Assembly (NCBI RefSeq): GCF_017873605.1
Contig: NZ_JAGGKI010000002.1
Span: 434,001-498,000, forward strand
DNA: 64,000 nucleotides
Direction of reading: 5' to 3'
Origin: Paenibacillus lactis
Lineage (GTDB): Bacteria; Bacillota; Bacilli; Paenibacillales; Paenibacillaceae
In this document: in pieces, positions 18,601-27,831 of the stretch
Layout of the letters: each line of letters starts with the position of its first letter
Position numbering within the stretch: the first letter of the stretch is position 1
Made by a program: the position numbers and the translations under genes
The notes under the pieces: generated by a model
The model's input: only the letters and a program-made list of their open reading frames with translations
Databases searched by the model: none
Told to the model about the DNA's origin: nothing

Positions 18601-20657
18601 TTGCCGACGGTGTCGCCGTCCGGTCCTGCTTCGCCCTTCGTGTTGACCCGAAACTCTGCCATCGATTTGGCGTAAGGATCCAGCACCTTCTTCGTAACGC
18701 CTTGGTTGGTCACTTCATACTGGTAGTAATAGCCTCTAAAGTCGGCAATCCCGAGGTCTCCCGGCTTCAGCTCCACCGACCATACGCCGCGATCGCCCTT
18801 ATGCAGCGGGACGTTTCCAATCAACTTTGTCGCGTCGCCTTTATCGTACACATTCACCGTCACATTATCTGCCGTCGGCGCCCACAGCTTCAGTACAGCA
18901 CCTCCGCCTTGATAGGTCGCGCCGAGATCATCGCCTTCGTAGGCGTACATCTCGTCCAGCATGCGCCAGCCGGTGGAGGCCGATACGGTCTTCCCGGCAT
19001 AGGTGACCTGAAGCGGCACCTGGTCCAGCGTAAAATCAGCCTCTACTTCCACCGTCGTGCCATCAAGGATGCTCACCTTGCCGACATTGACCGTGCTGCC
19101 GTCTTTGTCGCGGATCTGCAGCTCGGTTTGGACAGCGCCGGCTTCCAGCCCGTCCGTCATTGTAAAGCCAAGACGCAGCTTGCCTGGAGCCAGCACTTCG
19201 GCCGAGACCAGCCCGGTTGCAACCTCTCCGTAAGGAGATACATACACCGTATTGTCTCCCTCTTTCAAGAACAGATGCTGGTAACGATCGACTAAAGCAA
19301 AGCCGCGATCGCCTCCGTCCTTGCCTGCATCCCCCTTCGACGGATCCAGCACGATCAAGTTAATCTTCTGCGCATCGGCCTTCATCGGAATGTCGACGTA
19401 AGCCCCGTAACGGTCTGTCTGACCCGCAGGGAACATGGTTGCGCCGGTAGGCCAGTTCTCCGAAGGCGCGGCCACATCTCCCCACAGCCATAGGCCGTAT
19501 GAAGAATAGTTACCGTCCTGTCTTTGATAATGAACCCGTACGGTGTCCGCTGGCAGATCCACCGGCTCGAAGAGGTATACCGTATCGGAGCCTTCCTTGA
19601 GCCATACCTCGTTCATCTCCGGAGACGTAACGGCGAAGTTTTTGTCCCCGCCGTCCTTGTTGCCGCTGACCCGGTCAACGACCACGATGCCGGCCTTCTT
19701 GGCGTCCGCTTTCAGCGGAATGTCCACGAAGGCGCCGTATTCGTCGACTTGCCCGTCAGGAAATGGTGTCGCACCTGCCGGCCAATTTGCAGACGGTGAC
19801 GCGACATCGCCAAAAATCCACAGCCCCATATTGCGGTAATTGCCGTCCATCCGTTGGTAATGAACCCGAACATGATCGACCGGGATCGGATCCGCCGGGT
19901 TGGCCGGCTGCTGCGGAATTTGATAGGTTGCGGATACACTGTGATCCAGCGCGTTGTAAGCAAAGGTGACCGCAGCGTCCTCTGGCAGCTTGAGCGTTTC
20001 TTTGCTTGCCGGATAGACCTCGGCGGCTGAATCCGCCCCGAGCGCGATCTGGTATTCATGATCGCCGCCGTAAACATCTGCCGTCACGGTATAAACATCG
20101 TCATAATCCGTATCCTGCAGCAAGAGCCGCGAATCTGAAGCAGACCAATCGGCGGCTTCACCAATGCCAGTCTGGAAGCTGCCAATGACCCGCGGAAGCT
20201 TGTCCGCGGCAAGCGGCTTGTAATATGTAGAATCGGCAATCCGATGTGTACCGTGATGATAGTAGAAGGTTACCTCGGTCTCCTTATCGAGTGTAATCTC
20301 AATGTTATCGCCCTTCTTGACACCATTGCGGTTCGAGTAATTGTCGAATCCGTAGCTTTCGTTCCAATCGCCATTAATCGCGATTTTGTACTCATACGTT
20401 CCTGCCGGCAGTACCCCCGTCAGACGGTATTCGCCGTCAGCGGTAGCGGTCATTTCGGTAACCGCCGCCGCAGGGTCCCAATCCTTGTCATGGCCCAGCT
20501 TGGTTTGCAGGCTGCCGACGAAGACAACCTTGCTTGGCGCCTGGTTCGCATGTACCGTTGCAGGAGAGATGCCCAGCATGGACAGCACCAAGGATAGAAT
20601 CACCAGGATGGACCATGCTCGCTTCATTGCCGGATTCATTACGGCCCTACTCATCAT
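15663..20657 (-). CDS. pulA: SLH-anchored type I pullulanase (GH13) with X25, CBM41 and SLH modules
   Basis: Secreted, S-layer-attached debranching enzyme that hydrolyses alpha-1,6 links of pullulan and starch; 1664 residues. I start it at the ATG at 20657 (MMSRAV...), after AAGGAGG with 6-base spacing; a signal peptide follows (ISPATVHA cleavage region). Modules in order are two X25-type units (~40-125, ~155-240), two CBM41-like starch-binding units (~255-355, ~365-460), a CBM48-like region, then the GH13 barrel. Pullulanase motif YNWGYDP is near 792, nucleophile Asp in GMRWDMMG near 903, acid/base Glu in IGEGW near 932 and transition-state Asp in EAHDN near 1022. A Gly/Ser-rich linker, an uncharacterised segment and three SLH repeats (TRAEFAA, TRQEMAA, TRAESAQ) end the protein. 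Three cre/LacI-type sites lie upstream. Confidence 0.95.
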   Translation of the reverse strand: MMSRAVMNPAMKRAWSILVILSLVLSMLGISPATVHANQAPSKVVFVGSLQTKLGHDKDWDPAAAVTEMTATADGEYRLTGVLPAGTYEYKIAINGDWNESYGFDNYSNRNGVKKGDNIEITLDKETEVTFYYHHGTHRIADSTYYKPLAADKLPRVIGSFQTGIGEAADWSASDSRLLLQDTDYDDVYTVTADVYGGDHEYQIALGADSAAEVYPASKETLKLPEDAAVTFAYNALDHSVSATYQIPQQPANPADPIPVDHVRVHYQRMDGNYRNMGLWIFGDVASPSANWPAGATPFPDGQVDEYGAFVDIPLKADAKKAGIVVVDRVSGNKDGGDKNFAVTSPEMNEVWLKEGSDTVYLFEPVDLPADTVRVHYQRQDGNYSSYGLWLWGDVAAPSENWPTGATMFPAGQTDRYGAYVDIPMKADAQKINLIVLDPSKGDAGKDGGDRGFALVDRYQHLFLKEGDNTVYVSPYGEVATGLVSAEVLAPGKLRLGFTMTDGLEAGAVQTELQIRDKDGSTVNVGKVSILDGTTVEVEADFTLDQVPLQVTYAGKTVSASTGWRMLDEMYAYEGDDLGATYQGGGAVLKLWAPTADNVTVNVYDKGDATKLIGNVPLHKGDRGVWSVELKPGDLGIADFRGYYYQYEVTNQGVTKKVLDPYAKSMAEFRVNTKGEAGPDGDTVGKAAIVDLSGTDPAGFDFANIPGYQQREDAIIWEIHVRDFTSDPSIEHDLNHATWGSYDAFKEKLEYIKSLGVTHVQLLPVMAWYYGDEAAMKNRELEYSAKDNEYNWGYDPHSYFSPDGAYSENPADPELRIKELKAMIHAIHEADMGVVLDVVYTHMAKADFLNDIVPNYYAFQDANGNFIGGFGNNLATNRKMAEKLMVDSVKYWFKEYKIDGMRWDMMGDATYEAVQNAYDAAAAINPNALFIGEGWVTFSGHLSDPSLAGKGADQNWMDKTDDVGVFSDEFRNELKSGFGHEGEPRFITGGARDIQTIFNNIKAQPSNTKEDDPGDIVQYIEAHDNLPLYDIIAQSIRKDPSDPSNDLEIHKRIRLGNLITLTSQGTAFLHAGQEYGRTKQWKGQGIPEQKYHELFDENGRSFGYFIHDSYDSSDAINMFDWAKATDEVQFPENNKTREYTTGLIELRKSTDAFRLGDRGLVDSNVTLLQIPEVKAQDLVIAYKNKATDGTGSYYVFVNADNRERSLTLSEDLTSGQVLVDDDEAGTSGVTTKSGFTLTSGSIALEPLTAVVIKMNPATNPGGNDGGSPGAGSGGGSGNGDGGAGGIAPPTNPAKPQQPETGQRILTEDMLKSGQGSVTIGLQAGDKEILLPLQAGDLLGTKALELKREGLVVRLPASLLSSLQKLVPAGQGKNAVISFTLEEIAQQNADAMTTKAASSVKAKIKRGGKMYDVQLAVKLSDGTEYKPEAFASPITFGLALEAGINAKWAGIYRIATDGGLTYIGGKSGDGYLTAQLNQPGIFAAWEYDKSFADLAGHWAEQAVKELAAKHIVNGTSESTFSPQQQLTRAEFAAMLVRALHLEADQTEVVFRDVDSSAWYASAVAAASQHGLVNGKGSGMFAPHAAVTRQEMAAMLLRAYEANGTAPKAPAPKDQEQISAWAAEMVEEALAHGLMKGRTDGSFAPKDATTRAESAQAILNLLSKRQ

Positions 20658-20706
20658 CAAAAGCCTCCTTTTTTCGTTAAATGTACAATACTGATTGAGT
20701 GCTATC

Positions 20707-20725
20707 GTTTGCGCAAACGCTTGCA
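20707..20725. promoter_or_regulatory. LacI/CcpA-type operator near the pulA promoter
   Basis: Perfect palindrome GTTTGCGCAAAC (20707-20718) overlapping CGCAAACGCTTGCA (20712-20725). The second resembles MalR operators (CGCAAACGTTTGCG) and CcpA cre sites. It sits about 50 bases before the pulA start, over the probable -35, so repressor binding would block transcription. Confidence 0.65.
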
Positions 20726-20828
20726 TAAATGGGTAAGGGCTTTCAATTCTTCGAAACTGACGACATTCCCCGACAAAGTCTGGTGAAAGATGCTGAACCT
20801 TCAGATGCGTTGTCATAGGCTAATTAAC

Positions 20829-20857
20829 CGAAAGCGATTACAATGTAAACGTTTGCA
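20829..20857. promoter_or_regulatory. Tandem cre-like operators upstream of pulA
   Basis: Two adjacent sites: CGAAAGCGATTACA (20829-20842) and TGTAAACGTTTGCA (20844-20857). Each differs from the CcpA cre consensus TGWAANCGNTNNCA by at most one base. They lie about 130 bases upstream of the promoter-proximal operator, which would allow looping or combined CcpA and MalR control. Confidence 0.65.
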
Positions 20858-20982
20858 TTCTCTATTGTAGTATCGCTCCAAGTTAACGTCAACCACCCTT
20901 TTTCCTTCATTTCTCCCTTCTCTTGACTTCATCAACAAAATGTGAGGAGTGCTGGTTTCGTTGGCAGCCTATAACACTTCAT

Positions 20983-21022
20983 AAAAAAGGGAGATCCCGC
21001 GACGATAGCGGACCTCTCCCTT
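20983..21022 (-). terminator. Terminator at the end of the 21-38 kb carbohydrate operon
   Basis: Minus-strand hairpin AAGGGAGAGGTCCGC / GCGGGATCTCCCTT with one mismatch, followed by TTTTTT, about 150 bases after the stop codon of the last GH78-like gene. Confidence 0.82.
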
Positions 21023-21170
21023 CAATTTCCCGTTCCATTCCGGCGTTTAGCCGCTACACCATTTCTGCCGTATTCCAGCGTTTCATGATTTCTCGGTTAC
21101 CTTATGTCCGAAATCCTACTTTCCGCTTCGCCGTCCAGAGCGTACTCTCTTGGAAAATCGCCAAAAATCG

Positions 21171-23867
21171 CTACAAGCCCTCACCGGCATATCGAATCAT
21201 CAGCTCATAGTCCCCCGACAGAAGCTCCAATTCCAGCCGCGTTCCGTAAAGCCGGCACCCCGCGATCCCCGGAACGTCCCGAAGGATGGCCCCATCCTCC
21301 CAGACCGGCTCATCCCGGTCCGCTATGCTTGCTATGGGACGATCAGGCCGCGAATCAAGGACAACAAGCCCCTTCATCGTGCAGGGCAGTGTAACTCGCA
21401 GCCGAATCCCGCCGCGCAGAACCCGCTCCCAGCGCACATTGATGCTTCCCCTCACAGTTGGCACCGCAGCCTCGGCGAACTCAAGCTCATCCGGGAAAAA
21501 GGGACGGATTCGAGCCTCCGCAAATCCCGGCTTGCCGCTCTGGATACCGCATATATATTCTTGCAGCAGTCTGGCGGGATACCCGTTCCACGCATGGCAG
21601 TGGGACTCGATGTCGTCCCAGCCCTCCCACAGCGTCTCTGCGCCTTGGGCAATCATATACCCCCAACCTGGGTTATCGGATTTACTAAGCAGCTGATAAG
21701 CCAATTCAGACCGTCCTTCCTCAAACAACAAGCGCACCAGCGGCAGCGAAAGCACGGTTCTGCTCTCCCATGGCATACCCGCAACGGCTTCCACCGCAGC
21801 TTCCCGGTCCTCCTCCGGCAGCAGTCCGGCATAGATCGCCAATGCATTCACGCCTTGGTGGAAGGCCTGCGAGCCGGAGCTGTCGCGAAGCAGCTTTCGG
21901 AACGGATCGTACAGTAAAGTCAGAATACCTGAGCGCAATGCCGCAGCCTGTCGTTCATACATTTCCTGGTCCTCCGCCTTGCCCAGCACATCCGCCGCTT
22001 CCGCCGCAATCCGGAGCGCCTGCCAAGCTTTAATCTGCTGCACCGTCAGAAACTCGCCCTCATGCTCAACCGTTGGATATGGCCAATCGCTGATATGCCA
22101 GCCATCTCCGACCGGTATTAAGCGGGTCTCCGGCGACGCCCCGGAGATGTAGGCGTCAATCATTTGCCGCATCGGCCCGTAATGGCGGAGAAGCAGCTGC
22201 CGATCCCCGGTAAAACGGTACAGCTTCCAAAGCAGCGTCGCATAATGCAAATCCCACTCCGGAATACGAAGATTAAAGTCCGGATGCAAGTAGTTCGACG
22301 GGAACACGAACGGAAAGGTGCCATCCGGAAGCTGCCCGTCCGCGAAATCCCCCAGCGTTTTGTCCAGCACCGGAACCGCTTCGAAATTATACAGCAAGGC
22401 CTCGGCCTGCAGATCGGTATCGGCCAAATACTGCGCCTGCTCGCGATGCGGGCAGTCCACGACCTGGCCCAGCACGTTGTTGCGCTGGGTTTGCATGCAA
22501 ACGTCATACAGCTTGTTGATGAAAGCGGAGGAACAGCGGAAATGTCCCGTTCGCTCCATGTCCGTTCCCGCTGCGCAGATGGTCAGCTGCCCCTTCTCCA
22601 GAGGAGCTGGATATCCGCTCACCTCGACATAGCGAAAGGCCTTGTAGCTGAAATCCGGCTGCCAGCACTCGGGACCTCCCCGGCCGTGCATCGTATAACG
22701 GTCGAAATAGCTATGCGAGATTTCATTGCAGACCTGATGCGGCACCCGGCCGTCCGGGTCCAGCGATTCCGCGTAACGCAGCTGCACCGTCACCCCGGCC
22801 TTGCCGGGAAGCGTGATCCGCGGCCAACCGGAGACGATTTTCCCCGCATCGAACACCTGAACCCAGCCTTCTGCCCCCTTCCTCGGCTGCCCTGCGGCGG
22901 TCGGCTGGATTAGCTCCAGCTCCGCGCCTTCCGGAAGCCGCTGCCACATCAGCGGCCACGCTCGGCAATCCGGGCTGGCCGCCACGGCAGGATCGCATAA
23001 TGAATCGTCGTAAGCCGGAGTAAGCCACCTCGGATCCAGCTGGCCCCCGTCGTAATCCTCCACGGCGGACAGACGGCGGTTCTGTTGATAAGAAGTCCCG
23101 ATCCGATGCGGGATGCGCCGAAGCGTCCGCCAGCTCCGATCGGAGGCGACGAGCGACTCGCTGCCGTCCGCATGCTCCGCATGAAGCTGCAGCAGAAGTC
23201 CCGGGGAGCCGTCGACATAGTTCTGGCCGCTGCCCCCCAGATAATGGACGCATGCCCCGATACAATTGGCGCCATGGGACAACAAGGAGGTGACGTCATA
23301 CGCCAGGTAAAACTTGCGGCGGGGAACTCCCGTCGGCGCAGGCGACCCGAAGCCGCTTACCCGCTGCCCATTTACATACAACTGCACAATATGATGAGCC
23401 GAGACGAATAATTTTGCGCGAACGACCGGTGCGCCAAGCTCGAAGGTTTTGCGGAAATAGACGAAATCATTGATCACAATGTCGCCTGCTCGCCAGATCC
23501 ACTCCGCCTGCCAGTCGCCAGAGAATAGTCCCGTCTCCCACCAGGCAGGTTCCATCGCATAACGGCTCCCGTCGCAGTCCCACACCTCGGCCTGCCACCA
23601 ATAGCGCCGGTTTCCGCGAAGCGCGGGTCCTTCATAAGACAGGGACAGCTCATGACCGCAGCGCTTCCCGCTATCCCATAAGACTTCCCCATCCTCGCTG
23701 CGAAGACCCGCCTTCGTTGAGGCTACCTTCACCCGGCAGGCAGCCGGCTCCTCTCCCCGCCTAGTGCCGGTCAACTGCCAGGAGAATACAGGAACCCGCT
23801 CATCCAGCCCCGGCGGCGCATTGAGCCCGTTGACCCTTGGATTTTGTATCCTAAGCATGTCGTCCAT
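21171..23867 (-). CDS. GH78-family alpha-L-rhamnosidase-like protein
   Basis: Large (alpha/alpha)6-barrel glycosidase of 898 residues with no signal peptide, so cytoplasmic. N-terminal beta-sandwich modules (NGLNAPPGLDERVPVFSW, WWQAEVWD, YVNGQRVSGFG...PRRKFYLAYDVT) match bacterial rhamnosidase N-terminal domains. The barrel contains VDCPHREQAQYLADTDLQ at about 465-480, corresponding to the CPxRxExxxxxxD region that holds the general acid of GH78, and EGWDDIESHCHAWNGYP near the C-terminus. It should remove terminal alpha-L-rhamnose from imported oligosaccharides. The ATG at 23858 (MLRIQNP) has better spacing from AGGGG than the one at 23867. Last gene of the operon, 36 bases after the DUF5722 gene. 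Confidence 0.88.
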   Translation of the reverse strand: MDDMLRIQNPRVNGLNAPPGLDERVPVFSWQLTGTRRGEEPAACRVKVASTKAGLRSEDGEVLWDSGKRCGHELSLSYEGPALRGNRRYWWQAEVWDCDGSRYAMEPAWWETGLFSGDWQAEWIWRAGDIVINDFVYFRKTFELGAPVVRAKLFVSAHHIVQLYVNGQRVSGFGSPAPTGVPRRKFYLAYDVTSLLSHGANCIGACVHYLGGSGQNYVDGSPGLLLQLHAEHADGSESLVASDRSWRTLRRIPHRIGTSYQQNRRLSAVEDYDGGQLDPRWLTPAYDDSLCDPAVAASPDCRAWPLMWQRLPEGAELELIQPTAAGQPRKGAEGWVQVFDAGKIVSGWPRITLPGKAGVTVQLRYAESLDPDGRVPHQVCNEISHSYFDRYTMHGRGGPECWQPDFSYKAFRYVEVSGYPAPLEKGQLTICAAGTDMERTGHFRCSSAFINKLYDVCMQTQRNNVLGQVVDCPHREQAQYLADTDLQAEALLYNFEAVPVLDKTLGDFADGQLPDGTFPFVFPSNYLHPDFNLRIPEWDLHYATLLWKLYRFTGDRQLLLRHYGPMRQMIDAYISGASPETRLIPVGDGWHISDWPYPTVEHEGEFLTVQQIKAWQALRIAAEAADVLGKAEDQEMYERQAAALRSGILTLLYDPFRKLLRDSSGSQAFHQGVNALAIYAGLLPEEDREAAVEAVAGMPWESRTVLSLPLVRLLFEEGRSELAYQLLSKSDNPGWGYMIAQGAETLWEGWDDIESHCHAWNGYPARLLQEYICGIQSGKPGFAEARIRPFFPDELEFAEAAVPTVRGSINVRWERVLRGGIRLRVTLPCTMKGLVVLDSRPDRPIASIADRDEPVWEDGAILRDVPGIAGCRLYGTRLELELLSGDYELMIRYAGEGL

Positions 23868-23903
23868 CCCCTATTCATTCGACCTCTGCCAAACCACTCT
23901 CTT

Positions 23904-26900
23904 TCATCTTGGGACCTGTACTTCAGCCGTGACCACCGTCTCATTGCCTGCCTGATCGGTAACGGTATACGTTATCGTGTAGATTCGGCCGGAGCCCTGG
24001 CCTGACCTTGCTGCCCGCAGCAGGAAGGCGGTATCGGGCGTGCCGTAGTCCGCATCCTGAATATCCTCAGGCTGCAGTTCTTCATTGCTCGTAATCGACG
24101 TGAGAACAACCGAGTCGATATCCGAAGCTTCGTCGCTTGCTTCCACGACCACATTCACCTGCGCGAGCTTCTGATTCGGCGGCCACAGCACCGCTTGATC
24201 AAGCGTAACATTCACGCTCGGCGCAGTCCGGTCGATCGGAATGGCCAGCAATGTGGACTTTCCAGTTTCACCCGAAGTATGGACGGCGCGGTATTCGACC
24301 GTATTGACACCGTCCGTATCGATCGTAAATGCGGCGTCGTAAGCCTGCCACTCTCCGCCGTTGACGCGATATTGAATGCTCAAGCCTTCAGGTACGCCGC
24401 CTTCCGCCTCGATGGACACGTTCACCGGCTGAAGGTACCAGTCCCCGCGTCCATCCGGCTGCTCGGGCGATACAGCTGCGGCAAGCTTCACCCGTTCGAT
24501 GCTGTCCGCAAGACCGATGCCGTCGACATGGAAGGAACCGCCAGACCAAGGAATCCGGTTCTCCGGGGCAATCCAGATTTTAATTTTCGTTATGCGGTCC
24601 TTATGCGCCCATTCTCCAAGATCGACTGCCACTTGGGTCCACTGCTTCGCCGGGACATTCTCTTCCGCTTCAAGTATATGCTGATCGCTGTAGATCTTCA
24701 CCCGTACAGTATAAGCTTCGGCCGACGCCGGACCTTGCGAAGGATGAATGCCGAAGAACAGGTACCGCTTGCCTTCGGCGCTCCATGGCTGATCGAACGT
24801 CTTGGCAATCCCTTTGCTGTCGCCCAGCTGTGCTCTCCCCATCACGGATGCCTTCAGTGACCGGCTGCCGCTGGCGGCGATGGAATCATCCATTCCGACC
24901 TGGGAGACGTATTCCGCTTTGGTCCAGCCTTGATCGTCTTGTTCGAAATCAAACCTGACCTCGGCCCCTTCCAGCTGGCCGACCTGAATCGCCTCGGCCT
25001 GGGCTGCATCCGGCATTTCCCGCCGCGCGAGCTTGCTGGCATCAAAAGCCGGCGCGATCTCCGTCCAATCGCCGATGCCGATGATCGGTTTTGCGAATTC
25101 CGTCACCTCGAGCGAGCGCTCGGTATCGATATATTTGAACACATCGTATACGAGCTTGTGCTCGTCAGGGATGTTTAAGCCTTTACTCGTGTCTGGATCA
25201 TGCGTCCACAGACCGAGGTTCAAGCCGTATTCTCCGGCATGATCCACATGCCTGTGCAAGATGAAGGAGTCAATCCCGTCCAGAAAATCGGTAATGTAAT
25301 AGGCATACGCATAAGCGGCCGCCTGCACCCGCTGGCTCTCCGGCGAATTGTCGCCGCTATGAAAGCCCTGCTCCGAAAGGATGATCCGGCGCGCCTCATC
25401 ACCGTACAGGAACTTCGGCTGGTTCATGTATTCTACAAGGACGTGCAGGTTCTTGAACGTGATTTTTGGCGTATCGAATTGCTCCAGCGACTGGGGTGCA
25501 ATCCATGCCCGCGGATCGAACAGGTTCTCCGGGTATGGGTGATAAGCGATATGCCATGGAATATCGCCTTCCGCAGCAATCTCCGCCTGCAGCGTGTCGA
25601 TAATCGAGCGGCCGTCAAACGAGCCGATCTGTGTCGGCGGCAGCTGCTGGTCCCAGTTATGCGTGAGCGAGATGTATACCCTGGCGTTGCTGTAGTAGCT
25701 TTTTACGATCGTATTCGTCAGACGCACCGTCCGGGCATAGTCCGATACGAACTCTCGCACCGTCTTGTCATTGCCCATGTTGTACCATGTCTCGCCCGCG
25801 TCCACCTCGTTGCCGACGATGTAGTTCACGGCCCTTCCGTATTTCTCGTCCTCGCGCGTGTAGCGTTCCGCCAGGAAGGCGGTAATCGCTTTATAGTACT
25901 TCATGCCGAGCTCATCCGTTGTATTGAAGGCATACACAATGCCGTCGGTCGCATCCGGATGGAGGAGATACCGGTTTGGCGTTGTGGCGTCCATCCCGGT
26001 CTTATACATCAACAGGATCAGGGATACCGTCACCCCGTTATCCGACAAGCTCTTAATGGAATTATCCCTCTCTTCGATCCAATCCTTCTTGAAGTAAAAG
26101 GTCTCTCCCTCATGCACGTACTCGAACGTATTGGCCGGGTTAACCGTGCCATCGATATATAAGGCGTTATTGTAGTCCACGTTCAGCGCCGCGTGACTGA
26201 TGCCCAAATCCTCCGCATCGCCCACCATTTGCACCTGGAGCCCCTTTTTGCTCTTCGCAACCGGGAACGGATAAGTTCCGAGCGCGAGCGCATCCGGATT
26301 GCTCACATACTTGGCTCGGTCTACAAGGTCGATCGTCCCGTCCTGCCGGACGATGGCAACGGCGAATTTGGAATATATCCGGGTATGGCCCGCGTCGTCC
26401 GCCAAGCCGATGTCGAACGTGAATCTTTCGGACAAATCCTGCTCGGCTAACGGCGCCCGGTTCTGCAGGTCTCGATCCGATTCGTAAGGCTGGAGCTGAA
26501 ACAATTGTAGCTTTGCGCTCTCATAGGAATCGACCGTTTCCGGGTCGAGCACTCCTTCGATGATGATCCGGTCGAGAGAGGAGGCGATCTCATGCCTGGT
26601 CAGCTCTCCCGGGAAACGCTCGATCGGCGCCAGCTGCTTGAACCGGATCTGATCGATGCCGATCTGTCCCCCGCTTGCTCCGTCCTCGCTTATGAACGAC
26701 AGCCTGAACTGTTTTAAGGTACCGGTCCAGTCGGGACTCAGCGACAGATTGAACTCATACTCGGCGGACGAGGCGTGATTAGCCGCAATATCGAATTCCT
26801 CCGATTTGGCGGTGTCCCAGGCCGGGCTCTCCTCCGTCACCCATTCGACCCTTACTTTATGGAACGAAGCATCATTCCGAAGCTTTACGCTGAGCGTATT

Positions 26901-27728
26901 GTAATGCTCGATGTCCTGAATGATCATGGGAGACTGCAGCACCGGAGCAGCATCCGACACATCCAGCAGCAGCTCGCCGCCGGCCGCGCTCACGGCCGCC
27001 CCCTGCGCGGTAAATCCTTCCGTTTCACCGTCGATGCTGAAGTCCATGCCGATCGCGTTCGACCCGCTGAGATAATCGATTTGATAATTGCCTCCCCAAT
27101 ATTCATAGCCGGGATCTCCTGGCTTCAAGCCGCCGTGGTCAAAATTGAGCATGAACGCGAATTCGATCTTCGTGATCGCATCCCGATGCGCCCAATCCTC
27201 GATGGATACCGCGATTTTGTTCCAGCTGTTCGGGTTGATCTTGGCAATGCTCTCGTAGGCTTCGTCTCCGTTAAACAACGTCGCCTTAATGAGATAATCC
27301 TCCGTCTGCCAGCCATAGCTGTTTGCCGCAAACGTTAAATAGTTTACTCCCGATAAGTCAATGGGCTGTTCAAACTCCTTGGATACGGTTCTCCATTCAT
27401 AGGCTTTGACTTGGTCCGACCAAATCTCCAGCGTATGGCTTCCCTCATAAGGCGTATTCGGGCCGTTCGCATACCGGTCGGCATAGGTAACGTTCTCCGC
27501 ACCGGCTCCCGCGCTCCATTTCCCCGGCTGGTTCACCTCGTCAGGCTGATTAAAATCATCGATGATGATGGACGGCGTGTAACCCGAGACGCTTCTGACA
27601 TGGGCAGATGCTGTCAGGTCAGGGTCATACGTACCTGCAAGGGCAATCCCCGCAGGGAATGATTGCAGGGCAATCGCCGCCATGGCGGCAACGAGCAGCG
27701 GTTTCATGAACCTCTTCAGCTTATTCAC
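23904..27728 (-). CDS. Secreted multidomain DUF5722 protein, putative glycoside hydrolase
   Basis: Exported protein of about 1274 residues. The GTG start at 27728 is set by GAGGAGG with 7-base spacing and is followed at once by a signal peptide (KLKRFMKPLLVAAMAAIALQ... ending near IALA). Two CBM-like beta-sandwich regions come first (WSAGAGAENVTYADRY; later a GQIGIDQIRFK unit). A DUF5722 domain follows at about 440-930, then another carbohydrate-binding-like sandwich (VRFDFEQDDQGWTKAEY) and two Ig-like C-terminal units (IDRTAPSVNVTL, ...YTITYTVTDQAGNETVV). In DUF5722, YIVGNEVDAG (~638) and RIILSEQGFHSG (~784) look like the acid/base and nucleophile strands of a clan GH-A TIM barrel. It lacks SLH repeats and is probably released. 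The substrate is unknown; the operon suggests a rhamnose-containing polymer. Confidence 0.8.
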   Translation of the reverse strand: MNKLKRFMKPLLVAAMAAIALQSFPAGIALAGTYDPDLTASAHVRSVSGYTPSIIIDDFNQPDEVNQPGKWSAGAGAENVTYADRYANGPNTPYEGSHTLEIWSDQVKAYEWRTVSKEFEQPIDLSGVNYLTFAANSYGWQTEDYLIKATLFNGDEAYESIAKINPNSWNKIAVSIEDWAHRDAITKIEFAFMLNFDHGGLKPGDPGYEYWGGNYQIDYLSGSNAIGMDFSIDGETEGFTAQGAAVSAAGGELLLDVSDAAPVLQSPMIIQDIEHYNTLSVKLRNDASFHKVRVEWVTEESPAWDTAKSEEFDIAANHASSAEYEFNLSLSPDWTGTLKQFRLSFISEDGASGGQIGIDQIRFKQLAPIERFPGELTRHEIASSLDRIIIEGVLDPETVDSYESAKLQLFQLQPYESDRDLQNRAPLAEQDLSERFTFDIGLADDAGHTRIYSKFAVAIVRQDGTIDLVDRAKYVSNPDALALGTYPFPVAKSKKGLQVQMVGDAEDLGISHAALNVDYNNALYIDGTVNPANTFEYVHEGETFYFKKDWIEERDNSIKSLSDNGVTVSLILLMYKTGMDATTPNRYLLHPDATDGIVYAFNTTDELGMKYYKAITAFLAERYTREDEKYGRAVNYIVGNEVDAGETWYNMGNDKTVREFVSDYARTVRLTNTIVKSYYSNARVYISLTHNWDQQLPPTQIGSFDGRSIIDTLQAEIAAEGDIPWHIAYHPYPENLFDPRAWIAPQSLEQFDTPKITFKNLHVLVEYMNQPKFLYGDEARRIILSEQGFHSGDNSPESQRVQAAAYAYAYYITDFLDGIDSFILHRHVDHAGEYGLNLGLWTHDPDTSKGLNIPDEHKLVYDVFKYIDTERSLEVTEFAKPIIGIGDWTEIAPAFDASKLARREMPDAAQAEAIQVGQLEGAEVRFDFEQDDQGWTKAEYVSQVGMDDSIAASGSRSLKASVMGRAQLGDSKGIAKTFDQPWSAEGKRYLFFGIHPSQGPASAEAYTVRVKIYSDQHILEAEENVPAKQWTQVAVDLGEWAHKDRITKIKIWIAPENRIPWSGGSFHVDGIGLADSIERVKLAAAVSPEQPDGRGDWYLQPVNVSIEAEGGVPEGLSIQYRVNGGEWQAYDAAFTIDTDGVNTVEYRAVHTSGETGKSTLLAIPIDRTAPSVNVTLDQAVLWPPNQKLAQVNVVVEASDEASDIDSVVLTSITSNEELQPEDIQDADYGTPDTAFLLRAARSGQGSGRIYTITYTVTDQAGNETVVTAEVQVPR

Positions 27729-27831
27729 GTTCAATCCTCCTCGCATGGCTATGAATATGTTCACACACGGATATTACTGCTGCTTCACCATTCACCCCCT
27801 TTCCGCTCTCCTCCGCATTGTTCCGGATCCG

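Larger units (their letters stand above)
20658..21170. other. Regulatory intergenic region upstream of pulA
   Basis: 513 bases without a gene. The half next to pulA carries three cre-like operators (20712-20725, 20829-20842, 20844-20857) and the pulA promoter region; a possible -10 TATTGT lies on the minus strand about 30 bases before the ribosome binding site. The other half carries the terminator of the GH78-like gene (20983-21022). Confidence 0.6.
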
